From Pseudomonas lini (GTDB lineage Bacteria; Pseudomonadota; Gammaproteobacteria; Pseudomonadales; Pseudomonadaceae), in NCBI RefSeq assembly GCF_964063345.1, contig NZ_OZ061318.1, positions 5,704,001-5,768,000 of the forward strand: a DNA stretch of 64,000 nt, in the 5' to 3' direction. Shown in pieces: positions 16,221 through 24,798 of this stretch. The notes beneath the pieces are model-generated. The model saw nothing but the letters and a program-made list of their open reading frames with translations. It made no database searches and had not been told where the DNA came from. Each line of letters opens with the position of its first letter. Positions within the stretch are counted from its first letter, which is position 1. The position numbers were made by a program, and so were the translations under genes.

Positions 16221-16238
16221 GTGGCCCGAGGAATATCC

Positions 16239-17189
16239 ATGTCAGATCTATCCTTCTCCAGCTTCTGCGGCTGGCTCAAATTCCGGCACTTGCTGCTGAT
16301 CGACACCTTGGGACGCACACGCAACATGCACTTGGCGGCGCAGCAAATGAATCTCAGCCAGCCGGCCATCAGCAAGATGCTCAAGGAAATCGAAAGCCTG
16401 CTCGGCTTCGCCTTGTTCGAACGGCTGCCTCGGAGCATGCCGCCCACGGCCCTGGGTGAGCATGTGCTGCGTTATGCGCAGATCGCCTTGAATGACGCGC
16501 GTTCGTTTGTCGAGCAAATCAGCAGCCTGCGTGAAGGCGGCCACGGCTATCTCAAGGTCGGCGGGATTTTTGCTGCAACGGCGGTGGCCTTGCCCGACGC
16601 GATCCTGCAGATCAAGCAGCGCTGGCCGTTGCTCTCGATTGAAGTCGTGGAGCAGACCAGTAATCACCTGATGGAGATGCTCGAAGAGAAGAAGCTCGAT
16701 CTGGCGGTGGCCCGTTTTACCGATCAAAGCCAGCAGCAGCGTTATGACTTCCAGCCCTTGGCCCCTGAACCGTTTTGCATCGTGGTCAACAGTCGTCACC
16801 CGCTCGCGGACGCAGGCCCCCTCTCGTTGCAACAATTGGTGGATTTGCCGTGGATTCTCTATCCGGTCGGCACACCGATTCGTGGACGCATGGAACAGGC
16901 CTTCGCCGAGGCCGGGGTAGGGATGCCGCGCAATACCGTTGACACTATTTCCATGCAGACCTTCCTCCAGGTCCTGCAGCGCGGACCAATGATCGGGATG
17001 CTGCCCAACGCCATGGTCAACCCGCTGCTCGAAAGCGGCCAGCTGAAGACCCTCCATACACCGCTGCACTTGGTGCCACAGGATTACGGCATCCTCACGC
17101 GAAAAGGCGAGCAGTTGGTAGGGGCGGCATTGGAGTTCGCTGAAATACTCAAGGAAAACGCCCGTCTGGCCAGCGATCAGGCCGGTTGA
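16239..17189 (+). CDS. LysR-family regulator of the pentonate genes
   Basis: The 316-residue protein has an N-terminal winged HTH (MHLAAQQMNLSQPAISKMLKEIE) and a LysR substrate-binding domain. It resembles the GbpR type of sugar-responsive LysR regulators. The ATG at 16239 is chosen because GAGGA lies seven bases before it; an upstream GTG would lie in the operator. It is divergent from xylX-xylD and upstream of the aldehyde dehydrogenase operon. Matching palindromes at both promoters suggest it controls both, with a pentonate or keto-deoxy acid as the likely inducer. Confidence 0.85.
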   Translation: MSDLSFSSFCGWLKFRHLLLIDTLGRTRNMHLAAQQMNLSQPAISKMLKEIESLLGFALFERLPRSMPPTALGEHVLRYAQIALNDARSFVEQISSLREGGHGYLKVGGIFAATAVALPDAILQIKQRWPLLSIEVVEQTSNHLMEMLEEKKLDLAVARFTDQSQQQRYDFQPLAPEPFCIVVNSRHPLADAGPLSLQQLVDLPWILYPVGTPIRGRMEQAFAEAGVGMPRNTVDTISMQTFLQVLQRGPMIGMLPNAMVNPLLESGQLKTLHTPLHLVPQDYGILTRKGEQLVGAALEFAEILKENARLASDQAG

Positions 17190-17213
17190 AGCGGAGAGAG
17201 CTAACGATTATTC

Positions 17214-17232
17214 CGATAACGGATCGTTATCG
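17214..17232. promoter_or_regulatory. LysR-type palindrome before the aldehyde dehydrogenase operon
   Basis: CGATAAC-GGATC-GTTATCG is a perfect inverted repeat (extended by one C/G pair on each side) with the T-N11-A motif. Its arms match those at 16202-16220. It stands about 85 bases before the ALDH start. It could also act as a hairpin at the lysR 3' end, but there is no T-run. Confidence 0.6.
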
Positions 17233-17316
17233 GATAATCAACAAATGCCATTGGGAAAGAATCGATTCGCGGCAGTAGAGTACCGACCAGATTCCCATCT
17301 GGGTCAGGAGACTGTC

Positions 17317-18897
17317 ATGCCCGAACTGTCCGGACACAATTTCATCGCCGGTGGCCGCAGCGCTGCCGGGTCGGTGTTGCTGAACAGCATTGATGCCACT
17401 ACCGGGCAACCATTGCCCACAGGTTTCGTCCAGGCCACGGTCGAGGAAGTGAATGCCGCTGCCATGGCTGCTGCCGAGGCCTATCCAGTTTTTCGCAATC
17501 TGCCGGCCGTGCGCCGAGCGCAATTTCTTGAGGCCATCGCCAGTGAACTGGACGCCCTGGGCGACGACTTCGTGGACCTTGTCCGTCAGGAAACTGCGTT
17601 GCCAGTGGCGCGTATTGAGGGTGAACGATCCCGCACCAGTGGCCAGATGCGCCTGTTTGCCCAGACCCTGCGTCGCGGTGACTTTTACGGTGCGCGTATC
17701 GACTTGTCGCTGCCTGCCCGCCAACCATTGCCCCGGGGCGACCTGCGCCAGTGCCGCTTGGGCCTCGGCCCGGTAGCGGTGTTCGGCGCCAGTAACTTTC
17801 CTTTGGCATTTTCCACCGCGGGAGGCGATACCGCGGCTGCGCTCGCTGCCGGCTGCCCGGTGGTGTTCAAGGCCCACAGCGGGCACATGGCGACCGCTGA
17901 ACGGGTGGCCGAAGCCATCATCCGGGCCGCCGAGCAGACCGGCATGCCCAAGGAGGTGTTCAACATGATCTTCGGTGCCGGCGTGGGTGAAGCACTGGTC
18001 AAGCATCCGTTGATTCAGGCCGTCGGCTTCACCGGTTCACTCAAGGGTGGCAGGGCGCTGTGCGACATGGCCGCTGCACGCCCGCAACCGATCCCGGTGT
18101 TTGCCGAGATGAGTAGCATCAATCCGGTGCTGATATTGCCAGAGGCGTTGCAGATTCGCGGCGAGCGTGTCGCTACCGAATTGGCGGCGTCGGTGGTCAT
18201 GGGCGCAGGGCAATTCTGCACCAATCCTGGTTTGGTCATTGGCATTCGTTCAGTGGCATTCAGCCGCTTCGTGCAAACGCTAAGTGCGTTGCTGGCCGAT
18301 CAACCGGGGCAAACCATGCTCAATGCCAGTGGCCTGCGCAGCTATGTTCAGGGTTGTGAAGCCTTGCTGGCGCACCCGCAGATCAACCACTTGGCGGGGC
18401 AGGTACAGCAGGGTAACCAGGCCCGGGCGCAATTGTTCCAGGCCGACGTTGAACTGCTGTTGACGGGCAGCGCGTTGCTGCAGGAAGAAATCTTCGGCCC
18501 GGTCACGGTAGTGGTGGAAGTGGCTGATCGGGCTGAGCTGTTGGCGGCTCTGCAAGGTTTGCGCGGTCAACTGACAGCCACCCTGATCGGTGAGCCGACT
18601 GAACTCGAGCAGTGCACCGACCTGGTGGCCGTGCTTGAGCAAAAAGTCGGTCGCGTGCTGATCAACGGCTATCCGACCGGTGTAGAGGTTAGCGATGCCA
18701 TGGTCCATGGCGGGCCTTGGCCGGCGACGTCCGATGCCCGCGGCACGTCAGTGGGTACCCTGGCCATCGATCGTTTCCTGCGCCCGGTGTGCTACCAGAA
18801 CTTCCCCGATGTCTTACTCCCCGATGCCTTGAAGAACAGCAATCCATTGGGGCTGATGCGCTTGGTCAACGGAGAACACACCGCCCAGCCACTGTAA
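17317..18897 (+). CDS. Alpha-ketoglutaric semialdehyde dehydrogenase (NADP-type ALDH)
   Basis: This 526-residue aldehyde dehydrogenase has all catalytic residues: Asn160 in FGASNFP, Lys185, Glu264 in FAEMSS and Cys301 in GAGQFCTNPG. The FCTNPG form of the Cys motif and the length match alpha-ketoglutaric semialdehyde dehydrogenases. These close the non-phosphorylative pentose and galactarate pathways by making alpha-ketoglutarate. The ATG at 17317 follows GGAGA. It is the first gene of an operon with an MFS carrier, an SDR and an FAH hydrolase. Confidence 0.82.
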   Translation: MPELSGHNFIAGGRSAAGSVLLNSIDATTGQPLPTGFVQATVEEVNAAAMAAAEAYPVFRNLPAVRRAQFLEAIASELDALGDDFVDLVRQETALPVARIEGERSRTSGQMRLFAQTLRRGDFYGARIDLSLPARQPLPRGDLRQCRLGLGPVAVFGASNFPLAFSTAGGDTAAALAAGCPVVFKAHSGHMATAERVAEAIIRAAEQTGMPKEVFNMIFGAGVGEALVKHPLIQAVGFTGSLKGGRALCDMAAARPQPIPVFAEMSSINPVLILPEALQIRGERVATELAASVVMGAGQFCTNPGLVIGIRSVAFSRFVQTLSALLADQPGQTMLNASGLRSYVQGCEALLAHPQINHLAGQVQQGNQARAQLFQADVELLLTGSALLQEEIFGPVTVVVEVADRAELLAALQGLRGQLTATLIGEPTELEQCTDLVAVLEQKVGRVLINGYPTGVEVSDAMVHGGPWPATSDARGTSVGTLAIDRFLRPVCYQNFPDVLLPDALKNSNPLGLMRLVNGEHTAQPL

Positions 18898-18987
18898 TCA
18901 TTGCTCCACCGCCGGGTGAATTGCTCATTCGGCGTGACCCATTCAATAAAAACAATCAGGCATGTCCACATGCCCAGGGGTTACCTC

Positions 18988-20370
18988 ATGCAAACCATAT
19001 CCGAGCATTTGCCCGCGCAGGCGCAAGCCCGCGAACTCGACTTTGAAGACCGGACCTACCGCAAGGTCATCTGGCGCATCCTTCCCGTCCTGCTCTTGTG
19101 TTACATGGCCGCCTACCTGGACCGGGTCAACATCGGCTTTGCCAAGCTGGACATGCTCAATGAGCTGCAGTTCAGCAACACGATCTATGCCTTGGGCGCC
19201 AGTATGTTTTTCTGGGGGTATTTCCTCTTCGAAGTCCCCAGCAACCTACTGCTGCATCGCTTCGGGGCGCGATTCTGGATCGCCCGGATCATGCTCAGTT
19301 GGGCGGTGATTTCCATGGCTGTGGCCTACACCGTGCCACTGGCGGGGTTCTTCGGTATCCAGTCAAACACCATGTTCTATGTGTTGCGCTTCCTCCTGGG
19401 TATCTGTGAAGCCGGCTTTTTTCCCGGCGTGATTCTGTACCTCAACTATTGGTTTCCGACTCATCGGCAAAGCCGCGTGATGTCCGGATTCCTGATGGCC
19501 ATGCCGATCAGCCTGACACTGGGCGGGATACTGTCCGGCTGGCTGATGAACAGCATGCAGGGCGTGCACGGCCTGTCGGGCTGGCAGTGGATGTTGATCA
19601 TCGAGGGCATCCCTTCGATCATCATGGCTTTCGTGGTGATCGTTTGCCTGGCCGACAACATCGACAAGGCCAAATGGCTTTCAGCCGCGGAAAAAGCCCT
19701 GCTCAAGGCCAATCTGCAAACCGACAACCAGGGCAAGGCGACCCGCTTGAGCGAAGTGTTTTTCAACCCGCGGGTGTGGTTGCTGGTGCTGATTTTGCTG
19801 ACCTTCAACACCGGTTTCTACGGCTTGGCGTTCTGGATGCCCTCGATCATCAAGAGCACCGGTATCACCAACAGTTTGCACATCGGCTTCCTGACCGCCA
19901 TTCCCTACGCGGTGGCCACGGTGGCGATGTTGCTCAACGCACGACACTCCAACCGCACCGGTGAGCGGCGCCTGCACGCGGCCATTCCTGCCTTCATCGG
20001 TGGCGTCGGCCTGATCCTCAGTGCTTTCTTCGCCGACAACCTGGTGTTGTCCGTACTCTTCCTTAGCGTCGCCGCTTCGGGGATTCTCAGCCTGATGCCG
20101 ATTTTCTGGACCCTGCCGGGGACCGTGTTGTCGGGCGTAGCTGCCGCAGCCGGCATTGGCATGATCAACGCCATCGGCAACCTGTCGGGTTTCACCGGTT
20201 CGATGATCACCGCCGTGGCTGAAAATCTCACCGGCAACATCAACAACGGCACCTACGTGCTGGCCCTGTGTCTGTTCGTCAGCGGCGGACTGATCCTGGC
20301 CATTCCCGCATCTATGCTCGGCAGAACGCCAAAAACCGCAGCCACCACAGCGACGTTGGAAACGGCATGA
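18988..20370 (+). CDS. MFS transporter, anion:cation symporter type (sugar acid uptake)
   Basis: The 460-residue protein has twelve predicted membrane helices and the ACS-family pattern YLDRVNIGFAKLDM in the first loop, close to hexuronate, galactonate and tartrate carriers. The start at 18988 follows AGGGG by eight bases. The gene lies between the semialdehyde dehydrogenase and the SDR, and its stop overlaps the SDR start. Its likely cargo is a pentonate or other sugar acid formed in the periplasm. Confidence 0.82.
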   Translation: MQTISEHLPAQAQARELDFEDRTYRKVIWRILPVLLLCYMAAYLDRVNIGFAKLDMLNELQFSNTIYALGASMFFWGYFLFEVPSNLLLHRFGARFWIARIMLSWAVISMAVAYTVPLAGFFGIQSNTMFYVLRFLLGICEAGFFPGVILYLNYWFPTHRQSRVMSGFLMAMPISLTLGGILSGWLMNSMQGVHGLSGWQWMLIIEGIPSIIMAFVVIVCLADNIDKAKWLSAAEKALLKANLQTDNQGKATRLSEVFFNPRVWLLVLILLTFNTGFYGLAFWMPSIIKSTGITNSLHIGFLTAIPYAVATVAMLLNARHSNRTGERRLHAAIPAFIGGVGLILSAFFADNLVLSVLFLSVAASGILSLMPIFWTLPGTVLSGVAAAAGIGMINAIGNLSGFTGSMITAVAENLTGNINNGTYVLALCLFVSGGLILAIPASMLGRTPKTAATTATLETA

Positions 20371-21107
20371 ACATGCAGAACAAGCGGGTGTTAATTACAG
20401 CGGCCGGGCAGGGTATAGGGATGGCCAGCGCCATTGCCTTTTCCCGGGCCGGTGCCGAGGTGTTTGCCAGTGACATCGATGTCAGCGGGCTGGAGGGGAT
20501 TGAGGGTATCAACGCCATCGCGTTGGACGTGACTTCGGTGAGTACGATTGCCGATGCCTGTGAACGAATCGGCGCGCTGGACGTGCTGTTCAACTGCGCC
20601 GGTTACGTGCACAGCGGCAATATTCTGCAGTGTGACGAGGATGCCTGGGCACGCTCCATGGACATCAATGTTACGGCGATGTACCGGATGATCCGCGCGT
20701 TTTTGCCGGGCATGTTAGCGCGTGGTGGCGGGTCGATCATCAACATGTCGTCGGTGGTCTCCAGCGTCAAAGGCGTGCCCAACCGCTTCGCCTATGCGGC
20801 CAGTAAAGCTGCGGTGGTAGGCTTGACGAAGGCCGTCGCTATCGATTTCATCGGGCAGGGCATCCGCTGCAACGCGATATGCCCAGGTACCGTGGAGTCT
20901 CCGTCGCTGCGTCAGCGCATCGCCGCCCAGGCCGCGCAACAGGGTGTCGACGAAGCACAGATTTACCAGGAATTTCTCGGACGCCAGCCCATGGGGCGTA
21001 TCGGCAGCACCGAGGAGATCGCGCAGTTGGCGTTGTATCTGGGCAGTGATGCATCCGCCTACACCACCGGTGGTGTGCATGTCATCGATGGCGGCATGAG
21101 TATCTGA
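20367..21107 (+). CDS. SDR, 2-keto-3-deoxy sugar acid 4-dehydrogenase-like
   Basis: The 246-residue short-chain dehydrogenase has the NAD-binding TAAGQGIG motif (residues 11-18), NCAG and the YAASK catalytic pair (Tyr143, Lys147). The sequence resembles the BDH2-like group that includes 2-keto-3-deoxy-L-fuconate dehydrogenase. This enzyme oxidises C4 of 2-keto-3-deoxy acids, giving 2,4-diketo acids. The start overlaps the MFS stop by four bases. The next gene encodes the matching type of diketo-acid hydrolase, which strengthens the call. In this context the substrate is probably a 2-keto-3-deoxy-pentonate. Confidence 0.72.
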   Translation: MNMQNKRVLITAAGQGIGMASAIAFSRAGAEVFASDIDVSGLEGIEGINAIALDVTSVSTIADACERIGALDVLFNCAGYVHSGNILQCDEDAWARSMDINVTAMYRMIRAFLPGMLARGGGSIINMSSVVSSVKGVPNRFAYAASKAAVVGLTKAVAIDFIGQGIRCNAICPGTVESPSLRQRIAAQAAQQGVDEAQIYQEFLGRQPMGRIGSTEEIAQLALYLGSDASAYTTGGVHVIDGGMSI

Positions 21108-21144
21108 ACCCGGTTTCCACTTTCAGTTTGAGCAGGAGAACTTC

Positions 21145-21993
21145 ATGAAACTGTTGCGCTATGGCGAAAAAGGTTCGGAAAAACCGGGCCTGCTGGATGC
21201 CGATAATCAGATCCGCGACTTGTCGGACCATGTGCCGGATATCGCCGGACAGGTCCTGAGTCCCGAAAGCCTGGCAGCGCTTGCCGCTATCGACCCGAGC
21301 ATCCTGCCGATTGTTGCGGGTCAGCCACGTATCGGCGCCTGTGTGGGGCAGGTCGGCAAATTTATCTGCATCGGTCTGAACTACGCCGACCATGCGGCCG
21401 AGTCGAATATGGACGTGCCGAAAGAGCCGATCATCTTCAGCAAATGGACCAGTGCCATCTGCGGGCCGAACGACAATATTCAGATCCCGCGCGGTTCGCT
21501 CAAGACCGACTGGGAAGTCGAACTGGGCGTCGTCATCGGTAAAGGCGGGCGCTACATTGATGAAGCGAACGCCATGGAGCATGTCGCTGGCTATTGCGTC
21601 ATCAACGATGTGTCTGAGCGCGAATGGCAACTGGAACGCGGCGGCACGTGGGACAAAGGCAAGGGTTTCGATACCTTTGGCCCCCTCGGTCCGTGGCTGG
21701 TCACGTGCGATGAAATTGTCGATCCGCATTCGCTGGATCTGTGGCTGGAAGTCGATGGTCACCGTTACCAGCAAGGCAATACGCGGACACTGATCTTCAA
21801 TGTGCCGCAATTGATTGCCTACCTCAGTCGTTGCATGAGCTTGCAACCCGGCGATGTCATTTCGACAGGGACGCCACCCGGCGTGGGACTGGGCATCAAA
21901 CCTAATCCTGTATTCCTGCGCCCGGGCCAGACCATGCGTCTGGGGATTACAGGATTGGGTGAGCAGCATCAGGTCACGATGCAAGCAGACTGA
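21145..21993 (+). CDS. FAH-family 2,4-diketo-3-deoxy acid hydrolase
   Basis: This 282-residue member of the FAH superfamily has the metal site in the usual order: GLNYADHAAES, then DWEVELGVVIGKG with the Glu-x-Glu ligands, and GTPPGVG near the end. It resembles hydrolases that split 2,4-diketo-3-deoxy-fuconate or -rhamnonate to pyruvate and a hydroxy acid, often misnamed ureidoglycolate lyase. AGGAG precedes the ATG. It is the last gene of the ALDH-MFS-SDR operon. With a pentonate-derived substrate the products would be pyruvate and glycolate. Confidence 0.72.
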   Translation: MKLLRYGEKGSEKPGLLDADNQIRDLSDHVPDIAGQVLSPESLAALAAIDPSILPIVAGQPRIGACVGQVGKFICIGLNYADHAAESNMDVPKEPIIFSKWTSAICGPNDNIQIPRGSLKTDWEVELGVVIGKGGRYIDEANAMEHVAGYCVINDVSEREWQLERGGTWDKGKGFDTFGPLGPWLVTCDEIVDPHSLDLWLEVDGHRYQQGNTRTLIFNVPQLIAYLSRCMSLQPGDVISTGTPPGVGLGIKPNPVFLRPGQTMRLGITGLGEQHQVTMQAD

Positions 21994-22147
21994 CCTGTCT
22001 CTGTCCCGCTCAAAAAACGCAGAAGCGACCCTCATTGAGTGGCGTTTAAGTCCGGTGCGCTGCGCAATGGTGCGCCATTTGCCGATCATCGCCGTTGCAG
22101 CGAATCGAACGTCCGCTACATACGAAATACCATCATTAAGCTGATAC

Positions 22148-22160
22148 GTTGTCGTACAAC
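22148..22160. promoter_or_regulatory. GntR-type operator before fadR-like gene
   Basis: GTTGT-CGT-ACAAC is an inverted repeat with perfect five-base arms and a three-base spacer, typical of FadR/GntR operators. It lies about 50 bases before the regulator's start. Related sites occur at 25618-25630 and 25809-25821. The surrounding 21994-22211 region holds no gene. Confidence 0.65.
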
Positions 22161-22211
22161 TTAATGAGCTATGATGAGCACTTATTCGCAAATTCGAGAT
22201 ATTTGTTCCTG

Positions 22212-22955
22212 ATGGACAAACACAACGTCCAACCGAGTGTTCGCCGAAGACATCGAAGTCTGGCGGAGGAGTTGGTCACCGAACTATCCCGGCGTATTTG
22301 CAGCAGCGAACTTGCGCGTGGGACAAAATTGCCGACTGAATCTCAAGTCATGGAGGAGCATGGAGTCAGTCGCACCGTGGTGCGTGAGGCGATGTCGCGC
22401 CTGCAAGCCGCTGGCCTGGTGGAAACCCGGCACGGCATTGGCACGTTTGTAAGGGACATCCCGAGCCCGAGCGGTTTTCGCATTGACCCAGCCAGCATTG
22501 TCACGTTGCAGGACGTGCTGGCGGTCCTTGAGTTGCGCATCAGCCTGGAGGTTGAAGCGGCTGGCCTGGCCTGTGTACGACGCACCGACCAGCAACTGCA
22601 ACTGATGCGCGACTCGCTCGATGCGCTCAACTCCAGAGCGGTCAGTGTCGATTACGCCGTGTCCGCGGACTTTCAGTTTCACCAACAGATTGCGTTGGCC
22701 ACGGGGAATCGTTATTTCACCGACATCATGTTGCACCTTGGGGTCAGCATCCTTCCGCGCACTCGTTTGCATTCCACGCGGGTCAAGGACAACTCGGAGC
22801 CCTATCTGGAGCGCCTGAGTCGCGAACACGAAGACATCTACAGGGCCATTGTCCGACGCGATGCCGATGCCGCGCGTGCCGCGATGCGCCTGCATTTGTC
22901 CAACAGTCGCGAGCGAATGCGGCGCGCGTATGAGGCTGCAGCCGTCGAGGCCTGA
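22212..22955 (+). CDS. GntR/FadR-family (FCD) regulator of the galacturonate genes
   Basis: The 247-residue protein has an N-terminal winged HTH (KLPTESQVMEEHGVSRTVVR) and a helical FCD ligand domain with metal-binding His/Asp residues. The ATG at 22212 is preferred: the frame also opens at 22164, but that lies directly next to the palindrome and lacks a binding site. A palindrome upstream suggests autoregulation. Similar sites in the kdgM/enolase intergenic region suggest it represses the pectin genes and is released by galacturonate or a derivative. It converges with the lactonase gene, with a 17-base gap. Confidence 0.85.
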   Translation: MDKHNVQPSVRRRHRSLAEELVTELSRRICSSELARGTKLPTESQVMEEHGVSRTVVREAMSRLQAAGLVETRHGIGTFVRDIPSPSGFRIDPASIVTLQDVLAVLELRISLEVEAAGLACVRRTDQQLQLMRDSLDALNSRAVSVDYAVSADFQFHQQIALATGNRYFTDIMLHLGVSILPRTRLHSTRVKDNSEPYLERLSREHEDIYRAIVRRDADAARAAMRLHLSNSRERMRRAYEAAAVEA

Positions 22956-22972
22956 ACGGTTGAGCGCGGGGC

Positions 22973-23866
22973 TCAGGCGCGTGTCAGGGGTTCGGGCAGG
23001 CCTTTCACCCCAGGATTCAAAGCGAAGACACCGCCCGCCAGGGGCTGGTCGCTGAGGTCGATGCCCTGTGGGCGGATCGAGGTGACAAATAGCGTGTCGA
23101 GTCGGTCGCCGCCAAACGCGCACATTGTTGGTTTCTTCACTGGCAGCGATAATGAGCGATCGAGTTTCCCGTCCGGTGTAAAGCGCAGCACTTGGCCCGC
23201 ATCGATCGCACAGATCCAATAGCAGCCTTCAGCGTCCACGGCCGCGCCGTCCGGTCGACCCGGATGGCTGTTCATGTCGACGAAGGCGCGGCGGTTGTGC
23301 GGCGTGCCGCTGTCGATATCGTAATCGAACGCCCAAATAAGTTGCCGGCTCGGGTGCGAGTCTGACAGGTACATCGTGCCGCCATCGGGGCTGAACGCCA
23401 GGCCATTCGGCACCACCAGGTCTTCGATTTGCGCAGCAAGATGTTCGACGATTCCGTCGTTTTTCGGATCGTAACGATAAAGTGCGCCGAGCGCGTCGGC
23501 GCCCATGTTGGTCTGCATCGTGCTGGCCCAGAAGCGTCCCTGGCGGTCGCAGCGTCCATCGTTGAAGCGCATCTGCGGTCGGGCATGCTCGACGCCGGCG
23601 AGTTTTTCGGCGCGCAGGCGTCCGTCAGTCTGAGGCACCAGTTTGAACACTCCACTTTCCTGCGCCCCCAGCCAATGACCCGCCGGACTACGGGCGATGC
23701 AGGCGAGCATTTCGTCCGCCTGCCAACAGTCAGTCTTGCCGTCTGGCTGCCACCGGTGCAAGCGGCCCGCGGGAATATCCACCCAATACAACGCATTCTC
23801 CTGAATTTGCCAGACCGGACTTTCGCCCGTTGCGTTGCGTGCGTCGACGATGAGCTCGGCATTCAT
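22973..23866 (-). CDS. SMP-30 family galactaro-/glucaro-lactonase (UxuL-like)
   Basis: This 297-residue beta-propeller of the SMP-30/gluconolactonase family has the metal-site residues visible: Glu in TGESPVW, Asn in NDGRCDRQGRFW, Asn in PNGLAFSPD and Asp in GRPDGAAVD. Its start overlaps the udh stop (ATGA). Uronate dehydrogenase releases aldarolactones, and lactonases of this family (UxuL in P. syringae and P. putida) hydrolyse them to galactarate or glucarate. It might also serve a pentonolactone. Confidence 0.83.
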   Translation of the reverse strand: MNAELIVDARNATGESPVWQIQENALYWVDIPAGRLHRWQPDGKTDCWQADEMLACIARSPAGHWLGAQESGVFKLVPQTDGRLRAEKLAGVEHARPQMRFNDGRCDRQGRFWASTMQTNMGADALGALYRYDPKNDGIVEHLAAQIEDLVVPNGLAFSPDGGTMYLSDSHPSRQLIWAFDYDIDSGTPHNRRAFVDMNSHPGRPDGAAVDAEGCYWICAIDAGQVLRFTPDGKLDRSLSLPVKKPTMCAFGGDRLDTLFVTSIRPQGIDLSDQPLAGGVFALNPGVKGLPEPLTRA

Positions 23867-24705
23867 TGGTGTGTTTCCGACAGGTCACCGAACGGCCCGG
23901 CAGCCGTGAATGCTCCCCCTTGGAACAGGCTGTTGGGATCGTCAGCGGCAGGTTTGGGTTGTTGCTCGATCTGCGTGCGAAAGACTTCCGAGCTGTCCTG
24001 CGGGGCAAAGCCCAGGTGGGCGGCATGGCGATTACTCCACCACTGGTCGCGATTGTTGGAAACACCGTAAACCACGCTATGTCCGACATCGCTGGCCAGC
24101 AGGGCTCGCGCTACCAGGTGCTCCAGGTCCGGATAGCTGAGCCATGTCGAGAGCATCCGAAGGTTACGCGGTTCCGGGAACGATGAACCGATCCGCAAAC
24201 TCACCGTTTCGATGCCATAGCGGTGAAAGTAAAACGTCGCCATGTCCTCGCCGTAAGCCTTGGACAAACCGTAATAACCATCCGGGCGGCGCTGGGAATG
24301 TGCATCCAGTTCGACGTCTTGCGGATAGAAACCGGTGACGTGGTTGGAGCTGGCAAAAACAATCCGCTTGACCCCGTGTTGCCGCGCCGCTTCATAAATA
24401 TGAAACGTGCCGCGAATGTTGGCCTCGATAATTTCCTCGAAGGGCCGCTCCACTGAAATCCCGCCCAGATGGACGATGGCATCGACGCCTTTGACCAGCG
24501 CCGCGACTGCGGCCTTGTCGGCCAGGTTGCAGTTGATCACTTCGTCATGTTGGCCACGGCTGGGCGTCATGGGGCTGATGTCCGAGGCCCGGACGATTTC
24601 GGCATGAGCCTGCAGGGTTTCTCTGAGTATTTGGCCCAGGCCACCGGCGGCGCCAGTCAGCAGGATGCGGTTGAAGGGTTTAGGTGAAGTGGGTTGTGTG
24701 GTCAT
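23863..24705 (-). CDS. udh: Uronate dehydrogenase
   Basis: The 280-residue NAD-dependent enzyme is an extended SDR/epimerase-like protein with GAAGGLG (18-24) and the YGLSK catalytic pair (Tyr145, Lys149). Motifs such as SVERPFEEI and IGSSFPEPRN, and the acidic end, closely match characterised Pseudomonas uronate dehydrogenases. It oxidises D-galacturonate or D-glucuronate to the aldarolactone. GGAGG lies before the ATG at 24705. It is the middle gene of a kdgM-udh-lactonase operon. Confidence 0.93.
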   Translation of the reverse strand: MTTQPTSPKPFNRILLTGAAGGLGQILRETLQAHAEIVRASDISPMTPSRGQHDEVINCNLADKAAVAALVKGVDAIVHLGGISVERPFEEIIEANIRGTFHIYEAARQHGVKRIVFASSNHVTGFYPQDVELDAHSQRRPDGYYGLSKAYGEDMATFYFHRYGIETVSLRIGSSFPEPRNLRMLSTWLSYPDLEHLVARALLASDVGHSVVYGVSNNRDQWWSNRHAAHLGFAPQDSSEVFRTQIEQQPKPAADDPNSLFQGGAFTAAGPFGDLSETHQ

Positions 24706-24798
24706 GGTCAGGTCCTCCATTGAGCGGTAGTGGCGTGTCGGTTTGGGGCAGGGTGCTTGCCTGGCGATCGATGCGCGATCGTCAGGCAATACCAGGTC

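Noticed and set aside
24715..24795. GCGATCGATGCGCGATCG stretch between kdgM and udh
   Set aside because: Partly self-complementary but without stable stem or T-run, so not called a terminator.
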